Assembly (NCBI RefSeq): GCF_947503795.1
Contig: NZ_CANNEZ010000001.1
Location: forward strand, 2,099,001 to 2,163,000
From: an uncultured Jannaschia sp.
GTDB taxonomy: Bacteria; Pseudomonadota; Alphaproteobacteria; Rhodobacterales; Rhodobacteraceae
DNA: 64,000 nt
Reading direction: 5' to 3'
Part shown: piece after piece, positions 63,650-64,000 of the stretch
How positions within the stretch are numbered: position 1 is the first letter of the stretch
Layout of the letters: every line of letters starts with the position of its first letter
Notes under the pieces: model-generated
Seen by the model: only the letters and a program-made list of their open reading frames with translations
What the model was told of the DNA's origin: nothing
The model's database searches: none
Translations under genes and position numbers: made by a program

Positions 63650-63952
63650 TCACCCGCCCGCCTCCGTGTCGGTCCCGTCGGCAACGTGGCGGCGCCCGAT
63701 CCAGACGCCCAGCCCGATCAGCAGAAGCCACGCCACGAAGAGGTATCCCAGCCAGCCCGCCGAGGCCCCGTCCGCCGCCACGCGGCCCGAGAGGACGAGA
63801 TCCGGCGCAAAGAACAGCACGATCCCGAGAAACGGCAGGAGCCGCGCCGCATCCGCCGTCCGGGCGCGCCGCCGCGCGCGCCGTTGCGCCGCACTCGCCG
63901 CCGGGGTCATCCCGTCGGGGGCGGGCCGCATCGCGTCGCGCAGCCCGTTCAC
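63650..63952 (-). CDS. Small two-helix membrane protein upstream of the sensor kinase
   Basis: A 100-residue protein with a basic N-terminus (AQRRARRRART), two membrane helices (LLPFLGIVLFFAPDLVLSG; AGWLGYLFVAWLLLIGLGVW) and a short charged tail. It lies 16 bp upstream of the sensor kinase on the same strand. GTG 63952 overlaps the previous stop (GTGA); ATG starts lie 7 and 14 codons further in. It may assist the symporter-kinase, as small partners do for SSF transporters, but no family is recognised with certainty. Confidence 0.6.
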   Translation of the reverse strand: MNGLRDAMRPAPDGMTPAASAAQRRARRRARTADAARLLPFLGIVLFFAPDLVLSGRVAADGASAGWLGYLFVAWLLLIGLGVWIGRRHVADGTDTEAGG

Positions 63953-64000
63953 GCGGCGGCCCCGGCGAGGCTGCGGATCGCGGCCAGCAGGTCCTGGTTC
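63949..64000 (-). CDS. 3' end of an unidentified gene
   Basis: The last 16 codons (NQDLLAAIRSLAGAAA, then TGA) of a minus-strand gene that runs off the right edge. The stop overlaps the GTG of the next gene, so they share a transcript. The sequence could be the end of many helical proteins, including a response regulator, but it is too short to assign. Confidence 0.5.
   Translation of the reverse strand, partial: NQDLLAAIRSLAGAAA

Overview
The window is high-GC chromosomal DNA from an alphaproteobacterium, most likely family Rhodobacteraceae/Paracoccaceae (Roseobacter-Rhodobacter group). The evidence is a SAM-II riboswitch ahead of metZ, a CtrA-type TTAA-N7-TTAA site, the glyQ/DUF6446/glyS/PEP-binding-protein gene set, a PIN-domain gene beside an RlmI-like methyltransferase (the RSP_2648/RSP_2647 pair of Rhodobacter), and short GC-rich REP-like elements. 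I see no rRNA, tRNA, CRISPR array or intact insertion sequence.

Layout. 1-7 kb: the end of an AI-2E-type permease, GatB/YqeY, carA, a membrane glycosyltransferase with an N-terminal MshEN (c-di-GMP-binding type) domain, a GntR regulator, a HAD pyrimidine nucleotidase and a UbiH-like hydroxylase. 7-17 kb: a class V aminotransferase, a cupin, two Lrp/AsnC regulators, ilvC, an ArsR-type regulator, two small ferredoxin-fold proteins, an EamA exporter, TrkH and a secreted protein with a degenerate trypsin-like domain. 17-26 kb: glyQ, then about 7.4 kb of accessory DNA with partly lower GC (HEPN-like protein, ExoD, an operon of three exported hydrolase-type enzymes with a divergent LysR, an EamA transporter), then nitroreductase. 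26-36 kb: DUF6446, glyS, PPDK-like protein, SleB, then folB-folP-glmM. 36-41 kb, minus strand: metZ under a SAM-II riboswitch, GNAT, folE2, and a rhodanese/ChrB-chrA pair.

41.8-48.4 kb is a plus-strand operon that looks like an envelope-stress system: a 31-residue membrane peptide, XpaC, TelA, DUF2927, SPFH-GYF, two cytochrome b561-like proteins and a double zinc-ribbon membrane protein. The second b561 gene has a REP-like element read in frame at its 5' end. 48.5-57 kb: PfkB kinase, dtd, an OtnK-type four-carbon sugar-acid kinase, a class III aminotransferase, an SNase-domain protein, a 3-hydroxyisobutyrate-dehydrogenase-like enzyme and a penicillin acylase. 57-64 kb, minus strand: PIN protein, rRNA methyltransferase, an Arg-rich small protein, HpaI-type aldolase, a FliM/FliN-like protein without a recognisable CheY-binding N-terminus, a CrbS-like transporter-histidine kinase, a small membrane protein and the 3' end of another gene.

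Most genes are ordinary core or near-core genes. The strongest candidates for something new are the TelA/SPFH/zinc-ribbon operon, the MshEN glycosyltransferase, the island between glyQ and glyS, the in-frame REP insertion, the TTCGTACGAA palindrome family and the exported three-enzyme operon.
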